Assembly (NCBI RefSeq): GCF_000365145.1
Contig: NW_008481798.1
Coordinates: 868,001 to 932,000 of the forward strand
Direction of reading: 5' to 3'
Length of the DNA stretch: 64,000 bases
Origin: Cyphellophora europaea CBS 101466
Lineage: Eukaryota; Ascomycota; Eurotiomycetes; Chaetothyriales; Cyphellophoraceae
Shown in pieces: positions 53,984 through 64,000 of the stretch. A model generated the notes under the pieces. That model did not search any database. It saw only the letters and a program-made list of their open reading frames with translations, and had not been told where the DNA came from. The translations under genes and the position numbers were made by a program. The first letter of the stretch is position 1. Each line of letters starts with the position of its first letter.

Positions 53984-56900
53984 GAGTTCCTTCGACAGAG
54001 AAGATCAGCACTGGTCCACGGAACAAGACGCCTCCGACTCTGAAGATTTTAGAGATACGCTCGAGGACGAGGACGACGAGGGCGACGAGGGCGACGACGA
54101 GGACGACGAGGACGACGAGGACGACGAGGACGAGCCTGCAGCCGAAGCATTAAGAAGGTTCAGGGAGTACAAAGAAGCGTTGGCTTCCATCGCTGCAAGT
54201 CGCCCCGAGTTAAGCTTAATTCAATGCCTTTGATGGCTGACTTGGACAGACACCTGTACCAAAGTCACGAAGCCCGGTCCCAGACATATATTCGCCTCCG
54301 TTATCAGAATCCTCGAACTCTAACCCAAGGGACCGGCGGTCACGATCACGCAGTAGCAGTGGAACGAGACGCCGTGCAAGGGTACGAAGATACGAACGCG
54401 AACTATCACGCTCACGCTCATTCTCGAACTCTTACTACACGGCAACAACTGACAGCGACGCGGAACCGAGATCAGGAGCTAATCACCAACCATATAACAT
54501 TGTTGATTGGCTGAATTCGGCTGCACTTAACGTGAGCTCAACCATTTCCCAGGACAAAACCGCCGGCAATAAGCAGGAAGCCAACCAGAATCTTGCCCTT
54601 CTGGCGCAGAAGTTACACATTAATCAAGTAGGTCTAACCAGTCACCCTTATCTCAATCACGGCTCTTGTCTAGTCTAACGACTTCACGTCTAGATAAATC
54701 GCGAAAAAGAGATTGGGGTGCTTACGAACGAGCCAGATCTAGATCCTTGGTTGGAGTCTTCAAATTTTGCGAGCCTGGATCACCGGCTACTGACAGAGGT
54801 GCGACCCAGGGACTCAGACGTGACATCTAGGCGCGCGGTGAAAAGGTCTGACCTCTTGGACCCAATTGAGCCCACCTTGATGAATCCCATTCGAGTTCGC
54901 AAAAGTCTCAAACCAAGTAAGAACAGACAGGGCGTCGCCAGTCGAGCCATGTCTGCGAATAGTGAGACGGAGTCAGAAGAGCTATCATCTAGCGTCGAAA
55001 ATCCCGATGTGGGCTCATCAAACCGACAAGGATCTTGCAATCCCATCAACGGCCCATCGGGTCCAACGAAGAATCGCAGAAAGCATGGAACAATAGACGA
55101 TAAGAAGTCCACACAAGAGCTGCTTCCACTGCTGATTCAAAAGCTTGGAGTAAGCCCGGTAAGTTTGTTCTCTGGTGTAACATGAGTTCAGCTCCGGGCG
55201 TAATGCTTTCAGTTCTGATATCGTGGTACAGACACAACTTGAGCAGCTGCTGCTTGGTAATGACCGTTCAACAAATGATCCCACCTCCCCCCCTCGCCTG
55301 GACTTTCAGGGACCATCGGGCGACACAGAAAAAGCAATTAACCCTCGCGAGACTGGTCTCAAGAAACGCCCTTTCAAGTCTCGTCGGAGGTCCAAGGATG
55401 TCTCAAGTACGCAGGAACAGATCGATTGGAAGGCCCATCTCTGCAACACACTCAGCCTGGATCGTCACACTACCGATAAGGATCTCCTCAAGACGATTCA
55501 ACAGTACGAGCCAGGCACTTCTCGCAAGTCTCGACCGGAAGCGTACTTTACGGTTCTCCATCGGGTGTCGTGCAAGAAAGATGACTCCCATAACGTATAC
55601 AACCACACGCCATATTTCTTGTCAGCGAGTGGCGCAGACAACCACCTGCGTGGACGAGGCCCGGTGTCGAACATGGAGCTGTATGTCGAGCGGCATCAAG
55701 GACTCTCATTTGTCGTCTTCAAGTCGTACGTCTGTTGCGAAGGAAATAGGCAGACAGTTGCCGATGGTGACCCGGCTCCTAAGTCGGAAAGCATCCGCAT
55801 AATATCGCGAGACCTTTCCTCTGCCCTCAAAAGGGCGTCAAAAGATTCCAAAAAGAGCCATCTGTACCCATCGTTCAACCGTGGTGCGGAGCTAGTTGCT
55901 CCTTACATGTGGTTCTATCACGATAGGCCTCTGTTCGAGTCACTTGTCACCCGTCTTCCCTCGAAACATCAACAGCATTTACGCTGTTTCTCCGACGAGT
56001 ATATTGGTACGTACATGGGTGAGGAATACGCGATTGTGGATTCGCAGCTCAGAGAAAAGGTCATCTCCAGCAAGTTCTTACCATACATTTTTGTAAGCTA
56101 CGAATGACTGTCCTCCGCTTGCTCCGTCTAACGCTAATATTCGAAGCTGCCGAATGAGGTTGTGCTCCAGCGTGACAAGGAAGCCGGTTACATGTACGAC
56201 CATGCTTTCACCCTGTCCACATGGCCAGAAATAACATCGGCTGTCGTGAATGACGATGACACGGGCAAGAACAAGGAACAAAGCCTGAGAGTATCCATGT
56301 CCCTCCAGGGGCAGTTCTGGCAATATGATGGCAACTTCCAGACTTCTACCCGCGGCCAAAAGGTTCAATTCGATGCGTCAGCAGACCGGCCACTTCGAAT
56401 CCAGGATCTGTCTGTCCTACCACTGACATACGCAGACGAGAGTGTGTCTGCACACTTGCGTGATAGAGGGCACAAATTCTGGAAATGCCGGAACATGAAG
56501 TTTGTGTCGTATACTGGATGGGACTATAGCCATGATCAATATTTCGTGAGCATCCATGATTTTGTAGCCGACTCGAATGGGCTGACTATTGCATAGACCG
56601 AGGCAAGGTTCATGGTCGATATGCAGACCTACAAAAAGATGCATACGGACGCGACCGCGAAGAAAGGCAAACCGGGACGTGCTGATAACGTCAGGGACGA
56701 CCTAGGACTAGAAGCTATGGCACGGGATGAGCCACCTAGCGAGCAGTTTCCCCTACTCCTACCGCCTAACATCTTCGGATTCAACATGCAAGAGAAGAAA
56801 TGGAGTATGGCTGACGGAAATTCCTGAAAACTCCAAAAGCTAACGTTTGACAGTGAACCTATTGGTTGCAAACGCCGCGGAGGTGAACTGGAACGACGAG

Positions 56901-57698
56901 GCTTTCGACACCTTGGTCGTCGATGACGAAACCAAGGAGTTAATCATGGCACTCGTCACAAACAAGATCGAGATCTCGAAATCCACCGACTTAATCAGCG
57001 GGAAAGGCAACGGCCTCATAGTCCTCCTCCACGGAGGCCCAGGAACAGGCAAGACCCTAACGGCGGAAAGCGTGGCCGAATATGCCAAAAAGCCACTATA
57101 CCGCATCACCTGTGGTGACATCGGCACCAATCCCGAAGACGTCGAGAAATACCTCGCCAGCGTGCTCTACCTCGGCAAGACGTGGGACTGCGTTGTGCTG
57201 CTCGATGAAGCGGAGGTCTTCCTCCAGACGCGCGATCTCGAAGACTTGCACCGCAACGCCCTCGTCTCCGTCTTCCTGCGCGTCCTCGAGTACTACGAAG
57301 GGATCCTCATCCTGACGAGCAACCGCGTCGCCACTTTCGACGAAGCCTTCAAGTCGCGCATTCAGCTCGCGCTGCACTACGAGGCGCTCGGCAAGCCGCA
57401 GCGCAAGCAGGTGTGGCAGAATTTCATCAACCGGCTCAAGTCGTTTGAGTCCGATACCGTGGATACGGATGATTTGCACAGGCACATTGATAAGTTGGCC
57501 GGGTTTGATATGAACGGGAGGCAGATTCGGAACGCGGTCACGACGGCGCGGCAGCTGGCCATGTTTAAGAAGAAGAATATGGACTATTCGGTGCTGGAGC
57601 ATGTGATTAATGTGTCGAATCGGTTTGATACGTACTTGAAGAAGGTCAAGGAGGATCTGACGGATGAAGAGATCGCAAGGGGGATGCAGGTGAGATAA
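53961..57698 (+). CDS. AAA+ ATPase with a DUF7025-like N-terminal region
   Basis: Seven exons: 53961-54194, 54250-54627, 54694-55158, 55232-56092, 56147-56545, 56597-56804 and 56854-57698; 1129 residues. All joins are in frame; the first intron is GC-AG, the rest GT-AG. Order: an acidic Asp/Glu repeat (about residues 33-58), an Arg/Ser-rich disordered stretch, then the DUF7025-like region (PEAYFTVLHRVSC, YVERHQGLSFVVFKSYVCCE, YPSFNRGAELVAPYMWFYHD, DLSVLPLTYA, HKFWKCRNMKFVSYTGWDY). The C-terminal AAA+ module has Walker A GGPGTGKT (909-916), Walker B VVLLDEAEVF (D966, E967), sensor 1 ILTSNR and the arginine-finger region FKSRIQLALHY. The family is widely expanded in filamentous fungi and poorly characterised. 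It is divergent from the DUF7708-like gene. Confidence 0.88.
54195..54249 (+). other. GC-AG intron in the AAA+ gene
   Basis: The acidic first exon and the Arg/Ser-rich second exon are in different frames. None of the GT donors I examined in exon 1 joins them in phase, but the donor GCAAGT at 54195 and the acceptor GGACAG ending at 54249 do, giving a 55-nt intron with a CTGAC branch site 9-13 nt before the acceptor. GCAAGT is the normal GC-donor consensus. Confidence 0.7.
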
Positions 57699-57852
57699 AT
57701 GCACGCGGAGAGCGGTAGATGTAGAAGACCTCCCCACAGTAGCTTGAGTCTGCGGCGCGAAACGGCTGGAAACGGGACACTATTTTACCTAGTCATCAGG
57801 ATCATTAATCGACAGGCTAGATTGTCATGCTTCCCTCGGTAATCTTCGAATC

Positions 57853-59409
57853 TCAGCGCTGGCCCAGTAAGCCCTTCCAAGCATACCACACCTCAGCGCA
57901 CGCCCGATGGCCCCAGCCTTCCACCCAAAACTCGCCAAACACATCCTCCTCGCCCTCATCCACGCCCACGACGCGTTCCGACCTCTTCATCCCACACACC
58001 GGACATACGTACGCGGCCTCCATGCCGCCCTCACGCGCGCTCAACCCGCGCACCCCCAACGGTAGCCGCAAGCGCAGCCCCTTGCCCTTGGACTCAACCT
58101 TGACACCCCCCTCCCTCAGCACGCCGTGCCATTTGGGAACCCCACCATTCCAGGCCGCGAGCGCCTCGGCGGCCTCGCGCTCCTCGCGCGCCGCTTCGCC
58201 CTTGTTGAGCGACGACAGCTTCATGCCGGATTTGCCGGCGGCACCGGCGGCGGAGATGCGCGTGGATTGCGAGAGGAGGGTGTCGCGGCGCCAGCGCAGG
58301 GAGCGGGCGGCGGCGATGCGGGCTGTCGTGTGGTAGAGGTGCTGGATCTGGGGGGCGGTGGGTGGTGGGGTTGTGGAGCTTAGGGTGGAGATTACTGTGG
58401 GGAGGAGGGAGAGCAGGGTGGAGGGTGGGGGAATGTTGGTTGGGCGTGTGGCTGAAGGGGGGGTCGCCGAGGTGGTGGGATTAGAGGTAGAGGAGGGGTG
58501 TGGGGAGGGTTTCGAGGGAGGTTCTGCTGTGGTGGTGGCGGTCACAGATTCGGGGATGGGTTTGCCGTCTTCAAAGGCGTCCCACTCATCATCGTCTGTT
58601 GGGAGTGACTGGTCCGTAGTTATCCGAGAAGTGGTATGAGCCGGGTTCGTGTCCAGATGTGGATGCGACGTACCCACTGGCCGGGCAGGTTCTGTTTGGC
58701 CGTCCTCAAAAGCATCCCAGTCGTCATCCGGTTGGAAATCAGAGGGTGGTGCTTGTGGTTGGGCTTCCGCGAATGCGCCTGTCGAGTACACGTTTTTGCC
58801 AGACTGTGTACCTCTAGACGATGAAATCTCACGTTGAGCATCGCCCGGAGCTTCGAAGTCACCCCAGCCATCATCTTCGTTTGGAAGGGGAGGACGCGAA
58901 ATAGGCTGTGACGTAGCTGGAAGTTGTTCTGAGGCGAACGACTCATTCAGGGGCGCTGGTCCCGATGAAGAAATCGGAGTTGAAGAGATATGTCCCGGGA
59001 CATCGTCGAGGCTCAGCAGGTCAACAAGGGGAGCCTCTGATTGGGCCTCCTTCAACGCATGCGGAGGCTTCTTCTCTGTAGCTACGGCCAAAGCGTGAGC
59101 TCGAGTCTGTGCAGACAGCTGTTCCACGTCCTCGAAATCGCCGAAGTCGTCATCTGCTTGTCCCCCGCTCTCCTCATCGGTTGCATCAAACAACACATCA
59201 TTTCCACCTTCCCTCGCTGTCCATAGTGATTCATTTTGGGGCTTTGGAGGTTGAGCCTCGGAGTCAAATGTCCGTTGGTAAATTAATCCCGTGCCGTGCT
59301 GTCCTGGGTTCTGCTGTAGTGGTTTATCATTCAATTGGGTAGGTTGTCGAGGTTGCCCTTGAGGTTCGAAGCCGTTGCCACCGAAAGCTTCCAGGAGGTC
59401 CGCGGACAT
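57853..59409 (-). CDS. Acidic WxxF/FGDF-motif protein, clathrin-adaptor accessory-like
   Basis: Single exon, 518 residues, mostly disordered. It carries a series of motifs of the kind bound by adaptor gamma-ear domains: DDFGDFED (about residue 88), DGWGDFEA (about 180) and two copies of DDxWDAFEDG (about 230 and 275). These fit the WxxF-acidic and [FW]-G-x-F patterns of aftiphilin-like AP-1/GGA partners. A Pro/Ser/Thr-rich linker follows. The C-terminal 180 residues are predicted helical, then hold CPVC and, after a WVEGWGH turn, a His-x3-Cys pair that could form a small zinc site. I infer a role in trans-Golgi/endosome clathrin traffic; no enzyme signature is visible. It is divergent from the TBC-domain gene. 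Confidence 0.72.
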   Translation of the reverse strand: MSADLLEAFGGNGFEPQGQPRQPTQLNDKPLQQNPGQHGTGLIYQRTFDSEAQPPKPQNESLWTAREGGNDVLFDATDEESGGQADDDFGDFEDVEQLSAQTRAHALAVATEKKPPHALKEAQSEAPLVDLLSLDDVPGHISSTPISSSGPAPLNESFASEQLPATSQPISRPPLPNEDDGWGDFEAPGDAQREISSSRGTQSGKNVYSTGAFAEAQPQAPPSDFQPDDDWDAFEDGQTEPARPVGTSHPHLDTNPAHTTSRITTDQSLPTDDDEWDAFEDGKPIPESVTATTTAEPPSKPSPHPSSTSNPTTSATPPSATRPTNIPPPSTLLSLLPTVISTLSSTTPPPTAPQIQHLYHTTARIAAARSLRWRRDTLLSQSTRISAAGAAGKSGMKLSSLNKGEAAREEREAAEALAAWNGGVPKWHGVLREGGVKVESKGKGLRLRLPLGVRGLSAREGGMEAAYVCPVCGMKRSERVVGVDEGEEDVFGEFWVEGWGHRACAEVWYAWKGLLGQR

Positions 59410-60231
59410 TTCGGGACCCTAAGGTAGTGTTGCTTCCAATGTGTCTTGAACAGTATTGCAGGGGGAGCTAGATCTTATGTGTCACCAAGAACAGATGAAG
59501 TTGAGGATGAAGTGGTCTGGACGCCTGGGCCTTGCACGCCAAGGTATCGGACCCACTTGCCGTGATTCACTGCCTGCTCGAGCATTGTTTCTACTTTGCC
59601 TATTATCAACGTAGGTACGGGGTCGTAGTACATTCTGGACGCTCCGCCGCATGGATTACAATAGAGTAACACTGCAGTCGACTTTGAGTGAATATCGCTA
59701 CCTCTTCTTAGCTCCTCCTCAGCCTTTCCGGACTGAAGACAGCCTTGAGGTAGTAGTATGGCATGTCCTCTTCACCAAACACATTTCTACTCCTTACTAC
59801 GATTCAAGAAGCAATTATGGTGGTGTCGTGAAAGAGTTCCAGACTCGGTTTCGTCGTCAGTAGCGCTTGATATTGGCCCAAGGAACACTTCCAACAGAAG
59901 GTGATGTGCCATGGTTGAGCGTCGAGGAGCAGGGAAGCACAAAGGAAGACCGACACTGTTCGCAGGCAGGCTGCTTACTCTTCAGACGAGACGTAACATT
60001 TTGTTGAACTCGCACAACACTCCATAGCACCCTGAAGCGGCATGTCACGTGAATCTCAATTCTTCAGTCGTGCTGGTCTAATGTAGACGTCTTGACACGA
60101 GACCCAGCCCGAACAATAGAACTGCCAACCGCACTTACCTCACCGGCGGACTCACTGGTGAGCTGGACTTCATATCCGTGTTGTTGTGGGCGGCCTTCGC
60201 CTCATCCGGGCGTCACCCCGACTGTCCAATC
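59410..60231. promoter_or_regulatory. Divergent promoter, acidic-motif protein and TBC-domain genes
   Basis: 822 bp between divergent starts. No TATA box stands out and no gene is supported here. Confidence 0.5.
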
Positions 60232-62597
60232 ATGGGACACCCGATGTCCCCACCCGGCATTCCCGTTTCATCCCGCTATCCGCATGAAACGCCTTCCGGA
60301 AGTGTAGTTCATCATCGCCATGCGTCAGGACATCCCGTAGGTGGCTCTTCAGCTCAAGACAGTCGATGTTGACACAGACAGTACCCGATGGAAGACGATC
60401 TTCGAGAGCTCGATTGGCGTTGACCTCCGCCAAGCGGTCCGAGACGGTGAAGGCTTCGATCCTTGTGAGAGCGGACTTCGATCTGTCTGCTGGAAAGTGC
60501 GTATATTGCACCATTCGCGAATCGCTGTTGACTTGGACTCAGGCATTTCTGCTCTATGGGCCCGTCAGTCAGGCATCATGGCCGAAACAGCTCGCGGATT
60601 CCAGGGGTACCTACACGTCATTGAGGGACCACTTCCTCCGCTTCATTGACCATCCTAATGACCTCAATTCGCAGGCTGATCCTCTAGCTGATGATGAGTC
60701 GGTAAGTTAGCGGTTTACACGTAAAGGAATTTGCTAATCGGCACGTTAGTCACCATGGTCGAATCTCCGCCAAGACGAGACCAATCGCGAGGAGATATTC
60801 CAGGATGTTACGCGCTGCATGCAGGACAACTTCTTTTTTCGGGAGCCAGAGACACAACGAATGCTACTGGATATACTCTTCATCTACTCCAAGCTCAATC
60901 CAGACATTGGGTACAGACAGGGCATGCACGAGTTACTGGCTCCTCTGCTTTGGGTTGTTCATCAGGACGCCGTCGATATTGCCTCCTTCAGTGTCTCTGA
61001 TCGTCAGACTGATGGGGTTGACCTCATGCTGGAGATACTAGACAGTAAGCATCGCGAAGCAGACGCCTTCACCCTCTTCTGCGCGGTCATGCAGACTGCC
61101 AAGAGCTTCTACGAAATGGGCGATAACCGGGACTCATCGCCGATCATCACCAAGAGTCGCAGAATTCACGACGACTTGCTAGGAGCCGTTGATCCCGAGC
61201 TCGCACTACATCTCCAGGTTGCAGGGGTCCTGCCGCAGATCTACGCCATCCGATGGATTCGCTTGCTTTTCGGTCGCGAGTTCGACTTCAAGGACGTTCT
61301 TCGAATGTGGGACATCCTGTTTGCTGAAAAGCTTCGTTCGGACGTTATTGATATGACTTGTGTGGCAATGCTGTTGAGAATGAGGTGGACGCTTGTCGAG
61401 GCGGACTACTCCACCGCCATCACGGCCCTGACTCATGTGGAGCTGCCAGATTCTGATAGAGATCCTCGCAGCTTGGTAAGAGATGCCATATTGCTAGAGA
61501 AATCTCGAACGCCGGATGCGGGTGCTTTGTTGATACAAAAGTACAGCGGCAGGAAACCAAAAGTACAGAGCTCTGATCGAGCGCGCATCAGTATTGATCA
61601 TACACCGACACGCAGGAATTCGAGGACGCCTCAGTATCATCTGTCTCCGAATCCTTCCCCAGCTCGCTTTACTGGCCCGCAGAGACAGCTTGAGACCCTA
61701 TTTAACGACGTCTCGGGCGGAATCCGAAGTAGAGCGGAAGGATGGAATGTCTCCAAGGCTGTCCGGGGAGCGGTAGGAGAGATGAAACGCAACATGAGCA
61801 GCCTTCAAGCTCAAGCTGCGCATTCTCGGCAGTCGAGCGTTGATGTGCTTTCCGCGACAGGCGATGCACCGCACCGCGACAACCAACGGCTGGAAAAACG
61901 AGTGAAAGAGCTGGAGACGAGAAACAAGGCTTTGGCAAGGATGCTGGACGGCGCTCTAGGATCACTGCGTGGGAGCAAAATCACGGACGCAGAAACAGCC
62001 GAGAAGGCGGAAGAGACGTTCAACATTTCGCTTGCCAAGATCCAGTTCGTGTCAGTCTATCTGTCAGACCCAGACATACCCATTCCACCGGAAGATACCG
62101 CAGCGAAGATGCAGGTAGCACCTTCGGAACCGCCGATAGCCGACACGGCAGCACCGCTGGAAGCGCAAGAAGAGTCTTCAGATGCGCGGGCCTCGGTACC
62201 CGAGGTGCAGCCCGTTGGTGAGGCGACACCATCGCCAGCTCTCACGGCAGGCCGATCGCCTCGCCAATTGTCCCCTTCCCCGCAGATCGACAACGCAAAG
62301 ACAAGGCCCGCGGTGCGGCCCTCATTGACGGACTCATCATTCTCCTTCATGCTAGGCGAAGGTCGACATCGGAGCAGCTTTGTGAGTTCCGTGGCAAATC
62401 TGCCCGAGGAGAGACGGAACAGTGATTCCACCGACAAGCCACTAAACAAAGCGTTGACACATGAGCAGAGACAAAAGCAAAAGCAGAAGGCCAAGGAGAG
62501 GAAAGGGAGTAGCGACAATGCCAAGACCGGAGGCGCAGAAGTAGAAGAGGACGACGGGTTTACCATGAGTAGCATGCGAGGAGGGGGCCCGCTGTAG
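60232..62597 (+). CDS. TBC-domain RabGAP (TBC1D5-like)
   Basis: GTPase-activating protein for a Rab, by analogy Rab7 in retromer/autophagy traffic. Exons 60232-60303, 60353-60496, 60543-60701 and 60750-62597 give 740 residues. The last three exons are firm; the first is inferred because the frame has no ATG after an upstream TAG, and ATG 60232 joins in phase through a 49-nt GT-AG intron. GLRSVCWKAFLLYGP opens the TBC domain. The arginine finger IxxDxxR is IFQDVTR (141-147) and the glutamine finger is YRQGM (180-184); DPELALHLQVAGVLPQIYAI, RWIRLLFGREF and MWDILFAE follow, so both catalytic residues are present. A coiled coil (about RLEKRVKELETRNKAL) and a disordered, lysine-rich tail complete it. 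Confidence 0.87.
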
Positions 62598-63973
62598 GAG
62601 ATGCTTGTACAAGCCCCTGAACTTGCAGCACCTGATCCACCGCGTGCGCACTGCCTGCTCCCCCGCCTTCGCCTTGATGCGTAGCAACCCGTACAATAGT
62701 CTGAGGTCTCTGCGAGCCGCGAGCTGCAGATACATGCTCAACTTGTGGCGTCCCAGCGGCTTGGTCCTAAATCACGTGTGACACATTTGGGCCTCCAGAA
62801 TGGCTTAAGAACCAAGCGCAGCATTCAGAAGCAACCACATTGAGTTGTTCCAGATGTTCGTATCTTCGCTTAACGAAGCATCAACCTGAATTCCGCCCCG
62901 GTGTGGACCACTTCTTTTCAGGCTGGCGTCAGAGGCGACGAACTAGTCGCCGAACAATAAAAGAACCGAGGCAGCCAAGCGTGGCCAGGGTTGGGCCGCT
63001 GCCGGTGCCTCATGCGCAAATTAGTGCTGATTGACAGGGGTAATTATGTGGGATCCCGGTGTTACAAGTAGATGGAGAGGAATTGCCACGAGCTCCGAGT
63101 CAAAGCTTCGGGTCTCTGAGGCCGATGAAACTGGAGACAGGCGTGCAGACGGAGTGTGAAGGGGTTTGGTAATGGAAAGGGTTGATATAAAGTTTTCGGG
63201 AGGGCAACTCCACTCCCGAGGCAAACCCCTCGCTAGACTCGTTGCGACTGCGCTAGAATTGCTAGTGCTGCATTTCAACTTCCTTCTCCCCACACATTCA
63301 CGGCTTTCCTTCCCTTTTGGCATGGCTACCATGTGCATTTCGTCAGACAGGCGCCCGAGGTTGCGTGCCCTGTACGCAGGCACCCTCTCTACAGATTGTA
63401 GATGCTCTGGCGAGGTCGTATGTCGAACTGACGGATGCTTTCCTCAACGGCCGGCGGTCATCAGGGCTCTTCATGCTGCCAAAACTGTCAAATGGAGTAT
63501 ACAGCCGGACATGAATCACCAAGGCCGGGAGAAACCCCACAGAGTACCTCGCAGCAAGCTTTGCAAAAGCTTCGCAGAGACTGCCCGTATGCTTTGGCAG
63601 AATAGGCTGGCGATCAGACCTCTTCCAAGCCCTATGGCGTTGATCATTGCTGCTGACACAGGCCACTACTGGACTTGATGATGCCGCTGCGCCCACGTCT
63701 CACACTCCCACGGAGCCGGTAGCTTCCCACGACAGGCATTCGAAAATCCTAGTCTGGCCGGTGCTGCATCCCCCCCGGGCTCCCTGTTCCACCCACGGTT
63801 TCAAAACTGGGGACCACGTTGTGCCTTATACCCCAGAAACCCCCCTTGACTTCCTCCATGCCTCGAAAACAATCGCGCATCATGAGTTTTATGCCATGAG
63901 CGTGCTTATCTGTGCTCACTTATAAAATCACAAGCGACCTCGGTTGTACGTTGACTGAACACTGTCACCAGCA
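62598..63973. other. 1.4-kb intergenic region at the right end
   Basis: No supported gene. Open frames around 63,166-63,700 lie on both strands and lack motifs or coding bias. It should hold the TBC-gene terminator and the promoter of the gene that may start at 63974. Confidence 0.5.
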
Positions 63974-64000
63974 ATGGTCAACGCGCTAAGACGTAAGTTT
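63974..64000 (+). CDS. Possible first exon of a gene cut by the window end
   Basis: ATGGTCAACGCGCTAAGAC (MVNALR plus one base) is followed at 63993 by GTAAGTTT, a consensus donor. A TATA-poor pyrimidine/CA-rich leader (CACTGTCACCAGCA) stands directly before the ATG. The pattern fits a short first exon, but only 27 bases are visible and the product cannot be named. Confidence 0.3.

Noticed and set aside
3107..62597. Endosome-traffic gene cluster (Rab5, Vps45, ear-motif protein, TBC1D5-like)
   Set aside because: The genes are up to 57 kb apart, interleaved with unrelated genes and separately transcribed; fungal housekeeping genes of one pathway fall close by chance.
63166..63678. 170-codon frame near the right end
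   Set aside because: No recognisable motif and overlaps equally long frames on the opposite strand.

Overview
The window is nuclear DNA of a filamentous ascomycete (Pezizomycotina; a Dothideomycete is my best guess, from gene content and style rather than a search). The evidence is single genes with their own promoters, many 46-55 nt GT-AG introns with CTAAC/CTGAC-like branch sites, pyrimidine-rich leaders, GC-rich codon use, and fungus-specific families (WOPR regulator, DUF7708-like and DUF7025-like proteins, RRT8/LDS-type EI24-like protein, fungal secreted phospholipase A2). There is no operon, CRISPR array or rRNA, and I found no convincing tRNA.

Layout. 1-3.1 kb: no confident gene. 3.1-6.8 kb: Rab5-type GTPase, RRT8-like membrane protein, secreted Ser/Thr-rich protein. 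8.3-12.8 kb: orphan protein, secreted phospholipase A2, GNAT acetyltransferase. 13.1-14.8 kb: a broken gene with in-frame stops and frameshifts. 15.4-22.8 kb: orphan LRR-like protein, mitochondrial leucyl-tRNA synthetase, SARAF homologue. 22.8-26.3 kb: gene-free, with one TATA box and a possible LTR/primer-binding-site relic. 26.3-29.4 kb: tyrosyl-DNA phosphodiesterase. 29.4-40.8 kb: about 10 kb of gene-free DNA around one gene, a Ryp1/Sge1/Wor1-type WOPR master regulator. 40.8-50.9 kb: small membrane protein, Ale1-type acyltransferase, Vps45, cardiolipin synthase, Mto1. 51.4-57.7 kb: a divergent pair, a DUF7708-like protein with a degenerate NTPase-like region and a seven-exon DUF7025-like/AAA+ ATPase. 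57.9-62.6 kb: a clathrin-accessory-like acidic-motif protein and a TBC1D5-type RabGAP in divergent orientation. The start of another gene may lie at the right edge.

Functional themes. Several genes serve endosome/vacuole traffic (Rab5, Vps45, a gamma-ear-motif protein, a TBC1D5-like GAP). Several act in mitochondria (mt LeuRS, cardiolipin synthase, Mto1, possibly a mitochondrial TDP1 isoform). They are interleaved and independently transcribed, so I read this as coincidence, not as a functional cluster. The least explained items are the DUF7708-like/AAA+ divergent pair, the isolated WOPR locus with its long leader, and the decayed gene at 13-15 kb. Gene models were built by hand from reading frames and splice signals; family names come from recognised motifs, not from searches.
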